In this document: piece after piece, positions 1-11,970 of the stretch
Position numbering within the stretch: the stretch's first letter is position 1
How the letters are laid out: the number at the start of each line of letters is the position of its first letter
Assembly: GCF_028858725.1 (NCBI RefSeq)
Contig: NC_084769.1
Coordinates: 4,310,001-4,374,000, forward strand
Origin: Colius striatus
Taxonomy: Eukaryota > Chordata > Aves > Coliiformes > Coliidae
DNA: 64,000 nt
Reading direction: 5' to 3'
Translations under genes and position numbers: made by a program
Notes under the pieces: model-generated
Databases searched by the model: none
Seen by the model: the letters and a program-made list of their open reading frames with translations, nothing else
What the model was told of the DNA's origin: nothing

Positions 1-479
1 CTTGCACTGAAGAAATCCATAGTAGGATTTATAATGGATCTTCATCTGTTACTTAAAAGAAAATGACAGGGAATTAAAATTTTGCTTTAAATTTTGTGTT
101 ACTTCATCTCCTGTTTTAAAACAGTCTAACTCGGGATTTCTTTGACCATGCTTAGAAAAAATACGGATGCTAAAAATTCACATCGAACAATGAATTTGGA
201 TTGTGAGACGCTACTTTCAGACTCCAATGTCAGCGAGCCACAGAGAACGAGGGGTGAAGGGTATTGCATCACATCTCCTCCATTATTTACATGCAATGGG
301 ATTCATAAATCCACAGAGGTGACATCCATTAGGTAGCATTAAGGTAACACCGGCATTCCCACTCAGCGCTGGGCCTCCTGTTGGGGGGTTGATTTCACTC
401 CCCTGCAAATCAAGGGAAAGATTCTTGAGGTAATCCCTTAGTGATGTGGCATCAAGTGTCAAAATATAAGGCGAAGAAA

Positions 480-1010
480 CAAATCACAGGGAACGGTTTT
501 ATCTAAATGATTCACTGACAGACCACAAAAGCAATGATTTGCTCTTCCCAATTATTCACTAATTTCACCATCAAACTATTAGCCTGGATCTTATTCAAAA
601 CTGAAAGTCAACACAGCACAAAAGCCCAACATAAAATTCACCATTTGCATAACTTATTAACTGAAATATGTAATTCATGTGACAGACAGAACATCAACTT
701 CAAACTGTGTTTTCAGCCACAACGAGAGCTGTTTGATCTACACGGGTTAGTTCAGGCATCTGCTCGGGTAAAAAAGCACACACGCGTACACACAGTTTGT
801 CAAGCGAGTCGATGCAGTGCAATTTCTGCAGTGAACTGTGTAAATACAAGAGAATTGTGAACACATCGAATCAAAATTCTGCCCTGAATTCAAACTAATA
901 TTTACCAAACATCCAGTTCGCTGTTCGCTCAGCTGCTCTTATCAATGTTATAATAAACTATAAATCCTAGCGAGCCCCGAGGCAACTTAACTGCTGTGGT
1001 GATGCTGGAG
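480..1010. promoter_or_regulatory. Candidate conserved regulatory element with retained CpG
   Basis: Seen: 13 CpG dinucleotides between 481 and 1010, about 25 per kb, against about 5 per kb counted at 42001-43000. The CpGs concentrate at 720-1000, and the left half is AT-rich with repeated ATTATTCAC, TTATTAACTG and TTGCATAA-type words. The heptamer GTTCGCT occurs twice in tandem near 917-930. Inference: retained CpG plus dense homeodomain and POU-like words is typical of constrained vertebrate developmental enhancers. There is no direct evidence of function, and alignment to other amniotes would decide. Confidence 0.3.
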
Positions 1011-2199
1011 GGTGATTAGGAGGAAAAAAAAAAACCCTAAAGATAAGATCCATTGTTTTTTTCATGGTTGTGCACATCATTTTTCTATTTCTGATGCTTT
1101 ATGTGTGATAATCTGAGCTTCCTCAGAGGTATATTCTCATCTAATCATAAGTCCCCACACATCAACAGAACATATCCTATGTGGTCTAACAACAAGAAAA
1201 AAAACAGAGAGCAAGGAGTGCTTCATTAAGAACATGGATTCAAAGCTACTGTAAGCTCATTTTTAGGCTGCAACAAAAGCCCCAGAAAAGGTGAAAATTA
1301 AAAGATGTCACCTAAAGGGTTCTCTAAAAGAAGAATTAATTTTAATCTGCCTGAAAAAAAAAAATCTGGATGGTGCTGAGAGCTGTGGAGAAGGCAGCTA
1401 TTTTAAAAATACATATCATGGAAAGCAAAAGGGGAAAAGCAGCCCTATCGGAAAAATAGGGCAGGTGGTGTATTCTGCAGGTCAGTGTTTTACCTATATC
1501 AAATAAAAACATATTGACAGGACCCTGTGGCACATTTGACAGAGACAATGTCTGAAGGTGGGATCCAGGGTTAGGGTGAGAGGAGGAGGGAATCAAAGGC
1601 AGAGGAGGCACAAAGGGGTCACCTCTCACTTTGGTAGCCCCACAATTACCACAGAAGGGTTTCAAAGAGATATTAAAAAGCCTGGTCCATTCTGATCCAT
1701 AAGCGCTCACTGCAGCATCGGGAGGCAGGAGGCATATCCTCTCACTATTTTGGGACAGTTTACCTGTGCCCTAGACAGGTTGCTTGGCCTGATCCACCAC
1801 AACCAGAACGATACACTGACTGGATATCAAGCGGGCCATTAGTAACCATTTACCCCTTTCCCGGTGTTTCTGCCTCTGTCCTTGCCTGGGTTGGCATCAG
1901 GGAGCCCACTCCTCACTCTCAAAGGCGAGGTTGACCTTTCTCCTGGCTGTCCCAGAGAGCCATGTGTCACTTGCAAACGTGGCACTGCCAGGATCAAGCC
2001 CCAGCAACTGGAATCTGTCTCCCTCTAAGTGACAGCTGCCATTTTAATGATCCAGCTATGAAGGTGAATTTCATCTCGGGAGGCAGAGTAGGAATGCAAA
2101 AAAAAAAAAAGGAGGAAAAAAAGTTGTTTCCACAAGAAGCTCCTGAAGATCAGATGGCTAGAAAGCGATTTGGGGGTGAATTCTATATTTAAAAGACAT

Positions 2200-2660
2200 T
2201 TTTAGCCCATTTAACAGATAACTTAACCAGTTGCTACATTACACTGATGTGTATTTATAACTCTATTTGAATGGATTCGTATTAAATTGTCTGACTTTCA
2301 GTGGTTCTTAACAGAACCCGACTCTTCCCTGTCCTCATCTGCCCGATGAGATTGTCCAAAGACAGCCTCCCTGACAGGCTACACACACTTTAAAAAAATC
2401 ATTTCAGTGGCTTTTCCCCTCGGTAATGAGATAGAGTGATTAGAAGAGCTTTCACAATTACCCCGCCGTTTTCCTTTAAGACACATATGAAAATTCCTTC
2501 CCTTTCTCAGCCCTTGGCACGTTCAGAGTTACTGTTCCCACTCACAGCTGTCACTACCATGCAAACTTAATAAATTCCATCTATGCATGACTTACTTAGC
2601 TAACCTCCATCCACCAGAGATATACGCTTCTTACTCAGACAAGCAGGACAATAACATAGT
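2200..2660. promoter_or_regulatory. Candidate conserved non-coding element
   Basis: This block has high sequence complexity, no simple repeats and many recognisable short factor-binding words. These include an octamer-like ATGCAAAC near 2561, a POU-like TATGCATGAC near 2583, GATAAC near 2217 and a TAATGAGATA word near 2424. Open frames are trivial. Inference only: the texture resembles vertebrate conserved non-coding elements, but motif words of this length also occur by chance. Confidence 0.22.
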
Positions 2661-3784
2661 AAAGCTTCAAAACAATAGCTCTCATGTTACAAATATGTAT
2701 AATATTGCAAGGGGCTTATCCCAGCCCTGGTGATCCTACCCTAACAGAAAGGAGCTTTTCTTTCATACTCTTTAACTTTTGGAATTTCTGGGGTTTTGGG
2801 GGGTGGTTTCTCTTCTTTAGTGGGATTTAGGTGGTTGGGTTTGGTTTGTCTTTTTTTTTCTTTTTTTTAATTCAAAAGTAGTTTGAAAATGTGCAGGACA
2901 ACCAGCTGGAAAAAGAGAGCTCTTCCAAAACCAAAACCATCATTCTAAAGGAAGAAATAAATAAAGGAAGAATTAAAATGGACAAGGTTTCCCTTTCTAG
3001 GGAGAAAACGTCCCAAAACACAGGCAGTCAGATTCTCACCTAACCCACCTTTGAAAACTCCAGCAACAAATGAAGCCTCTGGAACTGTTGCAAATTTAAA
3101 TACACATAACCTAGAGTAAAATCTGACCCCCAAACAATTCTATTAGCAGCAAATTGGTCATGCTCATTAAACCCTCCCCAACAGCAGGCTCAGGTCCCAT
3201 CAGCTGGGACCCTTCACCACGTCAGATTCCTTTCCCCTTTGCCACCTTGTCCATCACTAGATCCATCAGCACTTTTTGGAAGAGCTCAGCATTTTTCAGA
3301 ATTAACACCATAAGAAAAGTAATCATGCCTGTGTTAAACAAATACTCCCAAATGCCAGGTAAAATGCACATCAGAGTGCATCAGGCAGCCACACAAGGTA
3401 TCTGGAGGCAGTGGAACAAAGTACGCTTCACTTTGCATTAGATTGGGCGAGCGTTGAAGGCTACAAGCAACAGAAAAACGCAGGATGAGTAATTTCACTA
3501 GGTGCTTCCTCGCAAGATTTCCTGGGGCCAAGCACCGTCCTGGCTTCCAGAACTATGTAGTTTCCATTAAATCAATAGCTGTTTATCAGTGTGTCATAAA
3601 ATGACAGGAGCCAGATGCAACAGGATTAAACCCCAAGACAGGTAAGGGAAGAATAGCATCAGGGCTGCTAACGCTGGCAATTGCCAGGCTGACTAACTTG
3701 AGTCTGAGGGTAGGCATCAGAAAGGTTCGTTCAGGCCTTTCATCATTTAGTTTCTCCTATTGGATGTCCTCTAGATCATATTCA

Positions 3785-4010
3785 ATGGTGGATTTCCAGA
3801 CAGAATTAGGCAGCTATTTTACTGTCAGGGTGACAGAGCACTGGCACAGGCTGCCCAGAGGGGTTGTGGAGTCTCCTTCCTTGGAGGTCTTCAAGAGCCG
3901 CCTGGACATGTTCCTACGTGACCTGATCTAGGTGACCCTGCTTCTGCAGGGGGGTTGGACTAGATGATCTCTAAAGGTCCCTTCCAACCCCTACCATTCT
4001 ATGATTCTAC
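3785..4010 (+). mobile_element. CR1 LINE 3' end fragment, including the ORF2 C-terminus remnant
   Basis: This is a 5'-truncated CR1 non-LTR retrotransposon on the plus strand. The sequence around 3823-3935 encodes the conserved end of CR1 ORF2: residues HWHRLPRGVV, then PSLEVFKSRLD, then a stop after DLI at about 3931. It is followed by the diagnostic CR1 3' untranslated segment (gggggttggactagatgatc, then a cttccaacccctaccattct-like tail) and a terminal ATTCTATGATTCTA repeat ending near 4009. CR1 normally truncates at the 5' end and lacks a poly(A) tail, which fits. The frame is open back to 3698, but upstream of about 3785 I cannot align it confidently. The copy is inactive. It is the best marker that this DNA is avian. 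Confidence 0.93.
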
Positions 4011-4929
4011 TATATATTGCCTAGGTGTTATGATACAGCAGATCCAGCACAACTTTGAAAGCGTGAATCCAGAAGAGTATGATTTGAAACACGATGCAGA
4101 CTACCAGAAAACATCTTTTCTTTTCTACTTTTTTAGAGCTTTTGGGCAAATATGAATAAAAGAGGCCCCCAAGCAGCAACGTTTGCTTGGAGCATCTCTT
4201 CCTCTACTCACTCTGAGCTGCCGACTCTCTTGACCCAACTCTACAGACCGTGATCCTTGGACTCCAATCCCTCACTGCTACCAGACGTGATCCCATCAGG
4301 TGCCAAAGGTGGATCAGACAAAGCCTGAGGACATTCAATGAGTTTTCAAGAAATCTGGACTTTTTTTCCTAGACCAAAGCTTGCTTATGGTACCTAGCCT
4401 GACCTTTCAAAGCAAAAGTTGACAGTACAAATGGATTGCACAAACATATCAGAAAGGTGTAAGGCACAACAAACACACTTTAAAGATGCCATTTCTTATG
4501 GCATATTCATACAATTAAATCCTATTATAGTCTCAATTTCCACTCAGAAAATGGATGTCATCAGAGCACGTATAAATTATTCACATCTTTACTAAATGAA
4601 GGGCTATCAAAAAATTGTCACGGGCTATCCATAAGCAGTATGACTTGAGACACAATTGACAACGTAACTAATATTTTTAATATCCCTGTTACTTCGTAAT
4701 TACCAGGACACTGATATTGTACATCACCAGTTCAAAGTGTGAAACTAGGAAGACTGGTAAATTTGGTGGAAACCTATGGGCTTGATCCTGTATGCTTTGA
4801 AAAGCCCAAGCTGGAAGCGTTTGGTGTTTTTTATGGACCGGTGGGTACTTTTGGGTATGCACAGAATGAAGAAATAGAGCCCCATAGTGGTTAATCCCCA
4901 AAGCTAAAAATAAAAACAAAACAAAACCC

Positions 4930-5230
4930 TACTGAAGCCGAGGCCTTTTGAGCTGCTATCTCATATTTTAAGCGATTTATTAAAATGTTAATTATCTGCA
5001 TAACATTATGCTTGAATACAAGGGGAAAAAGGCATTTTGAAAATTGTGTGCTTTTTTAACTGGGAGGGTAATTCACAGATTTCTTCCAAAATGACAATTT
5101 CTTTTTTATTCAGCAGCTTGAACACTAAGTCAGAGCACTCTTCAGACTGCAAATATAGCAATTATCCCTAGTAATGCTTTGACACTGTTACCACAGGCAA
5201 GTGGCCAAAGTGCATCAGCAGTCAAAATAT
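4930..5230. promoter_or_regulatory. Candidate conserved non-coding element
   Basis: A complex, repeat-free block with TTAATTATC, GCATAACATTATGC-like and CAATTATCCC words and the phrase GCAAGTGGCC, which resembles an NK-2 type site. It is bordered by lower-complexity sequence. Inference from texture only; it could equally be unconstrained AT-rich DNA. Confidence 0.2.
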
Positions 5231-6359
5231 CTAAGCAAGTTAACAAGCTCCTTTTACTCTCAGCAGAGCAGGAGAAGAAAGGGAATCCAACCCCTGAGAA
5301 ATGTTAAAATAAAGGAGAAAGAAAAGCTGCTGGTGTTTGTTAAAGAAAACGGTGTCACTGCCTCGTCCTGATCAAGGTGTAATATCTGAGTCCCTGACAG
5401 ATGTCCCTGGCTGTGTGGGATGGGGAGGGCTCTTCCCAAGGATCTCTGCTGCGTGTCCCTAGCTAATGACTGGCTGCAGCCCACCAGGACCCGCCGTCAG
5501 CCCACACCTTGCTCCCTGGTTTGATGCTCTCTCTCCTCTTTCTTTGCCCCATTTCTATTTTTTTTTTGTCTTTTTCAGCTCCATTTGCAAAATACCCCCA
5601 CATGTACCATACAAAAGACATCTAAACTCATTAAGGAAATTCCCAAAGAACTATTAACAAATCATTTTGCTTCAGCCAGAGATATCAGATTTAATTAGGT
5701 GAGCAGTGTTGATGGGGTGCAAAAACAAAAGCCATCTCCTGTCTGAAAAGGTTCAGGTCCTATGTAGGCCCCATTCTTTCCTCTATGGCACAGACAATAA
5801 TTGAGCATTTTTTTAAAGGACATAGGGATGAAAAGAGGACTCTGTCTCACAGACAAAAGCTTTCAACTAGGATTTGTTTTCCTTTCTCACCAGGTGACTT
5901 AAAGGGAAAAAATCTTCAGCTGTAAAGAAATGACTATAACCTACAGTGAGAACACAGCAACAGAGAATATAAAACAGCTCTAACAAGCATAATTTTTGCA
6001 AGTGATTAATCAAAATGTATTTAGCCAGTCATTTTCAATGATAATCAAAAGATCTGCTTAAAACAATAATCATTTTGCAATAATAACAGTTATGTTCATT
6101 CAAATGCAGGCAGGCTCCAGTGCCTGGAATGAAACCTCGATGTTGGACTCTGCTACGATGTCCCAAAAGACTAAATGGGAAATCACCAGGATGGAGCCTA
6201 CAGGTTGCACAGATTAATGGCCTGTACGACACTGCAATGCAAAGTAATGGGGAGACAAAGGTTTCTTTTTCCTCCCTTGTTTTAAATCTTTGGGTTAATG
6301 CTATGTGTAGGTCCAGCCAGTTGTCATTTTATGGCAATATTATGTGGGTGGTAGGATAA

Positions 6360-7000
6360 TATCACAGCGTTACTTGGCGTGTAACGGGAATGTTATTCAA
6401 ACGGCTTCCAGAGACTCCAGAGATCACGTAATCTTAAAGAAAAAGACTCTATCCAGTTTTTTTAAGTACATCTTTAAATTAAGAGGTTTAAGAAATACTA
6501 ACAATTGACATTTGCCTTTGTGGTACCCTCTATTCCTCCAGACCTTTAAGCGTATTCCTCATCTCTCCTTCCCTCTTGTACTGGGGTGAAAAAAAAGCGA
6601 ATCCTGCGTTAGTCATCGGCATATCAGGTCTGAAACTGCTCTAGGTTCTAAGAATATATCTTTATAATGTAAGGCTTACGAGGAGCATGCACCAATTAAC
6701 ACCATGGAGCAAGCTTTTGATACGAATCATCATTAAATAAACACGCCGAAGCTTTTCTGAACCAGAAGCTACAAATGATAACAAAAGAAGCCAGCAGATC
6801 CAGCGTGAAAGGATAAAAACCTACTCTGATGCCACAACACAAAAAGCAGTAGCTGGCAGAGCTGTCATAAGCAAAGAAAAAAGAAAGGAGGAGGGGGAAA
6901 AAAAGTTTAAAATCTGCCATTCTAATTTTCAATCATTTGAAAATGTCTAACGGCGTCTATTTTACGCCCGCGAGAGATAAGCACTGCAATTCAGGACAGG
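6360..7000. promoter_or_regulatory. Candidate conserved regulatory element with retained CpG
   Basis: Seen: 18 CpG dinucleotides in 640 bases, about 28 per kb, although the base composition is AT-rich. They include a cluster at 6950-6975 (AACGGCG and ACGCCCGCG) and one at 6744-6752. Words such as CATCATTAAATAAACA (homeodomain plus forkhead) and ATGATAACAAAAG lie around 6728-6790. CpG survival in AT-rich, unmethylated or constrained DNA is a known signature of regulatory elements. The functional assignment is inference. The open frame on the minus strand across 6696-6932 has no recognisable domain. Confidence 0.3.
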
Positions 7001-7046
7001 AAGAGTAACAGGACACTCTTCTAGTCCTGAAAGTCAACACAAAAAA

Positions 7047-7066
7047 TATATATATATATATATATA
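7047..7066. repeat. (TA)10 microsatellite
   Basis: Perfect alternating TA dinucleotides, directly after a run of six A residues. No function is implied; it is likely length-polymorphic. Confidence 0.97.
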
Positions 7067-7554
7067 ATAATTTGGAAGTATTTTTGACTTATTTTATCTG
7101 AAGCCCTGACAGTTAATTTGGTGTGAAAAACTGCAGCGGTAGAAAACAGATGTTAAGGGGCAAGCATATAGTTAAGGTCAAAACAAACATAAAACACGGC
7201 TTCCATTTCTAAGGGGAAAAGAAAAAAAGATTTGTCCAGCAACAGGTTTTATGCTAAACCTGCTTTTTTATTGTTCTGCTCGTGATATCTGTAGACTACA
7301 CAATGCAATACTGTCTGCCATAGTGCAATACCTCTCAGCACTAGTAATTTAAGACTTTCTTCTCTGTAATACACTAAACCATCATAACCTGTCTCTTCCT
7401 ATTTAGTTTAACCTACAACCACCACATACTGATTTGGCTGTGTGTGGCTTTCTCTATTGCCATTTATTACTCCGCTCGACTCCTGAAATTCTGTTTGCAA
7501 TTTAAGGCCACAAATTAGAAGCGTAAGTCATCTGTTTCCTATAATCCCCCTGTC

Positions 7555-7780
7555 AGGGCTGGAATCACATTTGGAGCTGAGCACCAAAGCGAGGTCCTGG
7601 GCCGGCTCTCCAGCCGCGATTGGCCAGGAGGGCGAGAAGCTGTGCTGGGGAAGGAGAGGAGGCGAAAGCTGCGTGGGGCTGGAGGCGGCGCGGCCAGGGC
7701 AGCAGCACAAGCCACCCGGCTGCTCAGGGGACACAAATGCTATTGCTCAGCAGTCACCTCCTGGAAACGTTCGAGTCAGG
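7555..7780. promoter_or_regulatory. CpG-rich cluster, candidate promoter or orphan CpG island
   Basis: Seen: about 14 CpG dinucleotides in roughly 225 bases (about 60 per kb) and a sharp rise in G+C relative to both flanks. It contains GCCGGC, GCCGCGAT and GGCGGCGCGGCC words and a reverse CCAAT box (ATTGG, 7619-7623). No TATA word or consensus GC box (GGGCGG) is present. Several frames stay open here on both strands (for example 7571-7801 plus and 7528-7734 minus), which is expected in G+C-rich DNA and is not evidence of coding. Known: intergenic CpG islands in vertebrates often mark non-coding RNA promoters or poised developmental enhancers. That this one is active is inference. The block may be too short to meet formal island length criteria. 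Confidence 0.38.
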
Positions 7781-8129
7781 GGATGGGGGATTGCAGCGTG
7801 AGCTTTTAGGGATATGTGTATTTACCTCTCTCCCTTTTTTAAGCCATCTCATAGGGCCGGTTGTAACTTATTCAATGCGGATCTTTGCAGAGTTCTGCCA
7901 CCTTTGTCACACAGCACATTTTCTCTGTGCTGTCTTGTGCTGCCCTAATTAACTGTTTTCCCCCTCACGGCAGGCACTAAAATGGAGATTTTAATGCACT
8001 GACTCCATTTTTCTCTCTCTTTCTCTTTTTTTTCTGTAATTATTCTAATGAATCCATGCATTTGTGCCTTTGATGCCGGTGGAAAATGATTTTAAGTATG
8101 TAGATGAGAAATCTTAAAAGTGATTTCTT

Positions 8130-8151
8130 CCCCCCCCCCCCAACCCCCCCC
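8130..8151. repeat. Poly-C tract with one AA interruption
   Basis: Twelve C residues, AA, then eight C residues. Homopolymers of this length are prone to slippage and to sequencing error, so the exact length is uncertain. Confidence 0.95.
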
Positions 8152-8990
8152 AACAAAACCTCAGTTAAAATAAAACCACAAGTCTTTCATGCAACATTTG
8201 GGGTTACATCCACAATTTTAATATTATTTCCCTTCCTTTAAGACGTTTTAACAGTAGCTCCTGACCACCATAGCACAAAAATCAGTCAGCATCTCTTGCT
8301 TTAGATGACTTTAAACTTTCTCTTTATTGCAGTGTGAGTGAGACAGCATATCCTGTTACAATCTGAAAAGAGCGAGATAAAGCATCTGTAAAGACCTCAA
8401 TTCAGAGCAGCAGTCAGTGGGGAAAATCTCTCTAGCTAACAGCCCAATGGGAGAACTGCTCTGTTTTGAAGGATGGTGGGAATAAATAAATAAAAAATAA
8501 AACGAGATTCCATTAATAAAAATTCCTCTGACTGACTCATATTTACTAATAGATATACTTTTTACATGGGCTTTGAACTTCCAACAAGCAAATCAGCTTG
8601 TTTTAAACAGCATACTCTGGTCATGCAGACAGCCAAATGCTGAATTTTGCAGCGTGATCCAGGCTGAGTTGCAGCAAATATTTTTTTTCCCTTGGATTTA
8701 AGCAAAACAATAAAAACCTTATAATTTTTGTTTAAGTTAGAGGAGTCCTAAAAAAGAACATTCCACTGCTCTTTGTGCTTCTGTAACTTAAAAATTGGCT
8801 GTGCTTTTAAGTGAAATTTGGCAGGCTGTTAGTCTACAATGTGACTAGGATATTTGGACATAACAAAATTGGCCAAGATATGATATTATAAATGGAACTA
8901 CTGTTCATGCAATTTCCTAAGGTTGTGGGTTTGGATTTTTTATTTTACTATGCGTTTGGTATTACGGTTTTATACACACAAATAAATACG

Positions 8991-9008
8991 TATTATGGGC
9001 CCATAATA
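8991..9008. repeat. Perfect 18-base palindrome
   Basis: TATTATGGGCCCATAATA equals its own reverse complement. About 0.2 palindromes with 9-base arms and no loop are expected in 64 kb of random sequence with equal base use, somewhat more in AT-rich DNA. No protein-binding consensus fits the whole site. Confidence 0.9.
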
Positions 9009-9081
9009 TACAAACACAAACTATTGTCAAGATGCATTTGCAGCGTGTACTGTGATGACTCCTGAGCAAAAAGGCACTCTC

Positions 9082-9105
9082 ATAATAATGAATGCCCATT
9101 ATTAT
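9082..9105. repeat. 9-base inverted repeat with 6-base loop
   Basis: The arms are ATAATAATG (9082-9090) and CATTATTAT (9097-9105) around AATGCC. It lies about 75 bases from the palindrome at 8991, and both share a CATTATTAT/CCATAATA-like flavour. One or two such repeats are expected by chance in the window. Confidence 0.85.
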
Positions 9106-10897
9106 AAATAAGCACACAGTAGAAATAACTCATGGCACACAAAAGCACATGCAAACCACTTGGTTTGTTCCAGAGCTCAGACACCAGCGCTACTATTGCC
9201 GAGCTCTGCGTTGGAAGAGCAACTGGAGTTCTGCCATGGAAATGAGCAGCATGCTAAGGAGCAGATGTTCTGCTTTGGAGGGGTGTGGGGAGGAAGTCTT
9301 GCACCAAAATGTTAGTGGCCTCTTCTGGGCTTATGAGTCAACCCAACTACTGGGATGCTGCCCTGAAACTCCGATGGACTTGTCTACTGAAAATCTGGAA
9401 GCTGTATGACGTGAGCCTACATCAGAACTTAAGAAACATTCTGAAAGTTGGGTTTAACTACTGATAAAAACTCATGTCAAGGGCCAGGAGGCTTCTTCCC
9501 TTTCACCAGAACTTCACACGCTTCCAAGGCCCCAGAATAATGTGCACATTGAAAAAATACACTTACCATCTTGCTTGGTATAAAGAGGGTTTGCGTGTGC
9601 CAGGTTCCACACAGACAGACACATGGTATAAAGTCAAATTGGCCATTGCTTTTATTAATTACCAATTGAACCAAACTGAGTAACTTAACCCCAGGCCTGG
9701 AAGCTGTGCCAGCTCCACTGTGAGCTACACCACCACACAACTTCCCTCAAAACCAATCAATTTGAGCAAGTCTGCCTTGCATCTCGCTTCACCAACACAC
9801 ATGACACAGCCCCAAACACTGCAACACACATCCACAAGAAAGAAAAACCTTTTCTGTTCTGTGTTCACTCTGACTCTACAGCAATCAAAGAAAAACTGCT
9901 CTCATTTTGCTTGTCCCAGGGATGTGAGTTAAAAAATGATTTGCCATACAAACAATACAACCATTTTTCACGTAGTAGAACACAAACTGTATCCCAAAAT
10001 GCATTATGCATTAAAATACATGGCAGCAGTCTCAGATGCAAGTTAGAAGCCAGAGTGGTTTAAAACCACTGTATAGTGTATAAATGAAAATATTCCAAAG
10101 GCCACCTGGGAAGCTGGTAGCAGAGGCAGGTGCAGGAATCATCTGAATTGGGGTTTCAGAGCTCCAGCTCAGGCCACAGCACAGTATCAAGAGGGTATGA
10201 AAAGCTCTGGAGAGGAAATCAGGCTCATACACCACCAACCAGAGCATCTTGAGAAGACATGTGAATTGCCCTTGGTTTTGAAGATATAGAAAAAATAGAG
10301 CTTAAGAACAGCAGGGTAGCCCAGGAAATAAAAAATGACATAGGCATGGCTGAAGCAATGATGTAGGAGGGGAAAAAAAGAATCCGATCTGTGCCTGAAG
10401 ACCTAGATTAGCTTTCAATAATCACAGTCTGATGCTCAGCTTATGCTTCCCAAAAACCAAATCAGACAAACCTGTAGTCCTTAACACACGTTCACATACC
10501 CCTTGACCACTGCTGTTTGGAATAAACGGGAGGGAGGGCACGACTGGTCTTAAATTAAGAAGGCAGTTTTGATCTAAAAAATATGGGTTTGACTTAAGCA
10601 TGAAGATTTAAACTGGAGCCTAAAATCACCTGTGGACAGAAGTGCTTTTGTCCTGCTCCTTGGAGCTCAGAGGGTGATAGGCTTCAGTAAGGAGGCAAAC
10701 CTTTGGTTCTTCTGTGCTTCCCAGGTCCTACAGGAAACATCCCAAATCCACACAACGTTCCTGAGTGCTACATTTTGCCTGTGGATCTCCAAGCGATCTG
10801 ACAGATGTGTAAATTCACACCAAGCCAAAAACTGCCCCGGGATAATACAGCTGTGCACACTGAAGAGTGCAAGTTATTCCAGCATTAACTCATGGAC

Positions 10898-10933
10898 AAA
10901 AAAAAAAAAAAAGAGGAAAAAGAAAAAAAAAAG
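10898..10933. repeat. A-rich low-complexity tract
   Basis: A run of about 15 A residues followed by AGAGG-interrupted A runs. It is not clearly the tail of a retrotransposed element, since I recognise no SINE or processed transcript directly upstream. Confidence 0.9.
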
Positions 10934-11970
10934 ACATCTTAACCCACCTTTTGCTTCCAGGTGTACAGTTGCCTGAGGTCATTTGGGGCTGATTTCGTGC
11001 CGTTGCAGTCAAATCGACTCCCCTTTTTGCCCATTAAAAAACTCAAATGGAGAAAGGATGATTTTCTTCTCTTGTGGGTTGATGTGGTTTTTTTTTGCTA
11101 ATAGATTGAGTGTTTAACAGGCAATGCGAGGATGAGCAGATTTTCTTAAATGCCAAATGTTGATGGATACACAGTGCAGATACACTAGTATCATAGGCTG
11201 TAAATGTCACTTAGCCTCAAGAATTCCTCTGTCCAACACTGTTATAACAAGGTGCTTTTAAAATTGGAACAGGATTTACACCAGAGAGGTGTGAATCAAG
11301 GATACATTTTTTTTTTTACCCAGTGATAGCTCATCAGCTCGTTACAGAAACCTGGCATGGTTTAGGCAAAGCTAGATAGTTACTCAAACCCACAGTGATT
11401 TACAGGAGTTGCTCTTAATGCTTTCAAAAGGAGCTATTACTGAATGTCCCAAAAGCAGCTTTGAGCATAATAGTCTAGTTTGTGATACACCAAAGAAAGT
11501 AGCCAAACAATCCGGAACATATTAATTACAGACGGAAAACAGATTGTCCCTAAAGATACAGTCTTACTCTGTCTTTTCATGGAAAAGCTGTTTCTGAGTA
11601 GGTGAAGCACACAATAATTTGTTCTCCAAACAAATTGAAATGTACCATTAATACCAGCACAGTCAGCAGCAGTCACTCCTTCATACCAGCATTCACCGGA
11701 CAAAGCTATTAACCCCACATTAATCACTGGATAGAGTCATAATGGAGTCATATAATAGCTGAAACATTACAAATTTGGAGATCTGATGCAGAAAAGAAGG
11801 GTTGGAAAGAAAAAATGTGCTATATTCCATGAATTCTCAGCAGTTATTATTTCAGACCATTTGGTTTTCCAGACATCCCACCTCAATGTATCAAAAGATG
11901 CTCAGACAAGAGGTACCATTTTGAGGAATTAGGGATGGTAGGAAGGAAAGAGAGAGAAGAGGAAATATAT

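Larger units (their letters stand above)
1..3784. other. Non-coding stretch, no gene recognised
   Basis: I see no exon, RNA gene or recognisable interspersed repeat here apart from short A-rich and T-rich runs (near 1023-1034, 2097-2110 and 2850-2870). Open frames are short, overlap on both strands and show no domain. Two sub-stretches look unlike neutral DNA because they keep CpG and are dense in short transcription-factor words; they are listed separately at 480-1010 and 2200-2660. A G/T-rich patch at about 2780-2880 is low complexity. The call of 'no gene' rests on the absence of recognisable protein sequence, so a short non-coding RNA exon could be missed. Confidence 0.7.
4011..7554. other. 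Non-coding stretch between the CR1 copy and the CpG cluster
   Basis: No gene or RNA is recognised. The stretch carries short poly-T and poly-A runs, a (TA)n tract at 7047-7066 and two blocks with regulatory texture (4930-5230 and 6360-7000, listed separately). A further AT-rich patch near 6000-6110 is dense in ATTAATCAA, AATCATTTTG and TAATAATAAC words but has no diagnostic feature. A small 7-base inverted repeat (ATGCCAT and ATGGCAT around TTCTT, 4486-4504) is within chance expectation. Confidence 0.7.
7781..11970. other. Non-coding stretch
   Basis: No gene is recognised. It contains a poly-C tract at 8130-8151, an AATAAATAAATA-type tract at 8482-8502, two perfect short palindromic structures at 8991-9008 and 9082-9105 (listed separately), and an A-rich run at 10898-10933. 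The 105-codon plus-strand frame at 9092-9409 and the 114-codon frame at 10632-10976, which runs into the A-rich tract as poly-lysine, have no recognisable domain. I read them as chance. Confidence 0.7.

Noticed and set aside
4486-4504. 7-base inverted repeat ATGCCAT/ATGGCAT
   Set aside because: Dozens of such short hairpins are expected by chance; no miRNA-like extension of the stem.
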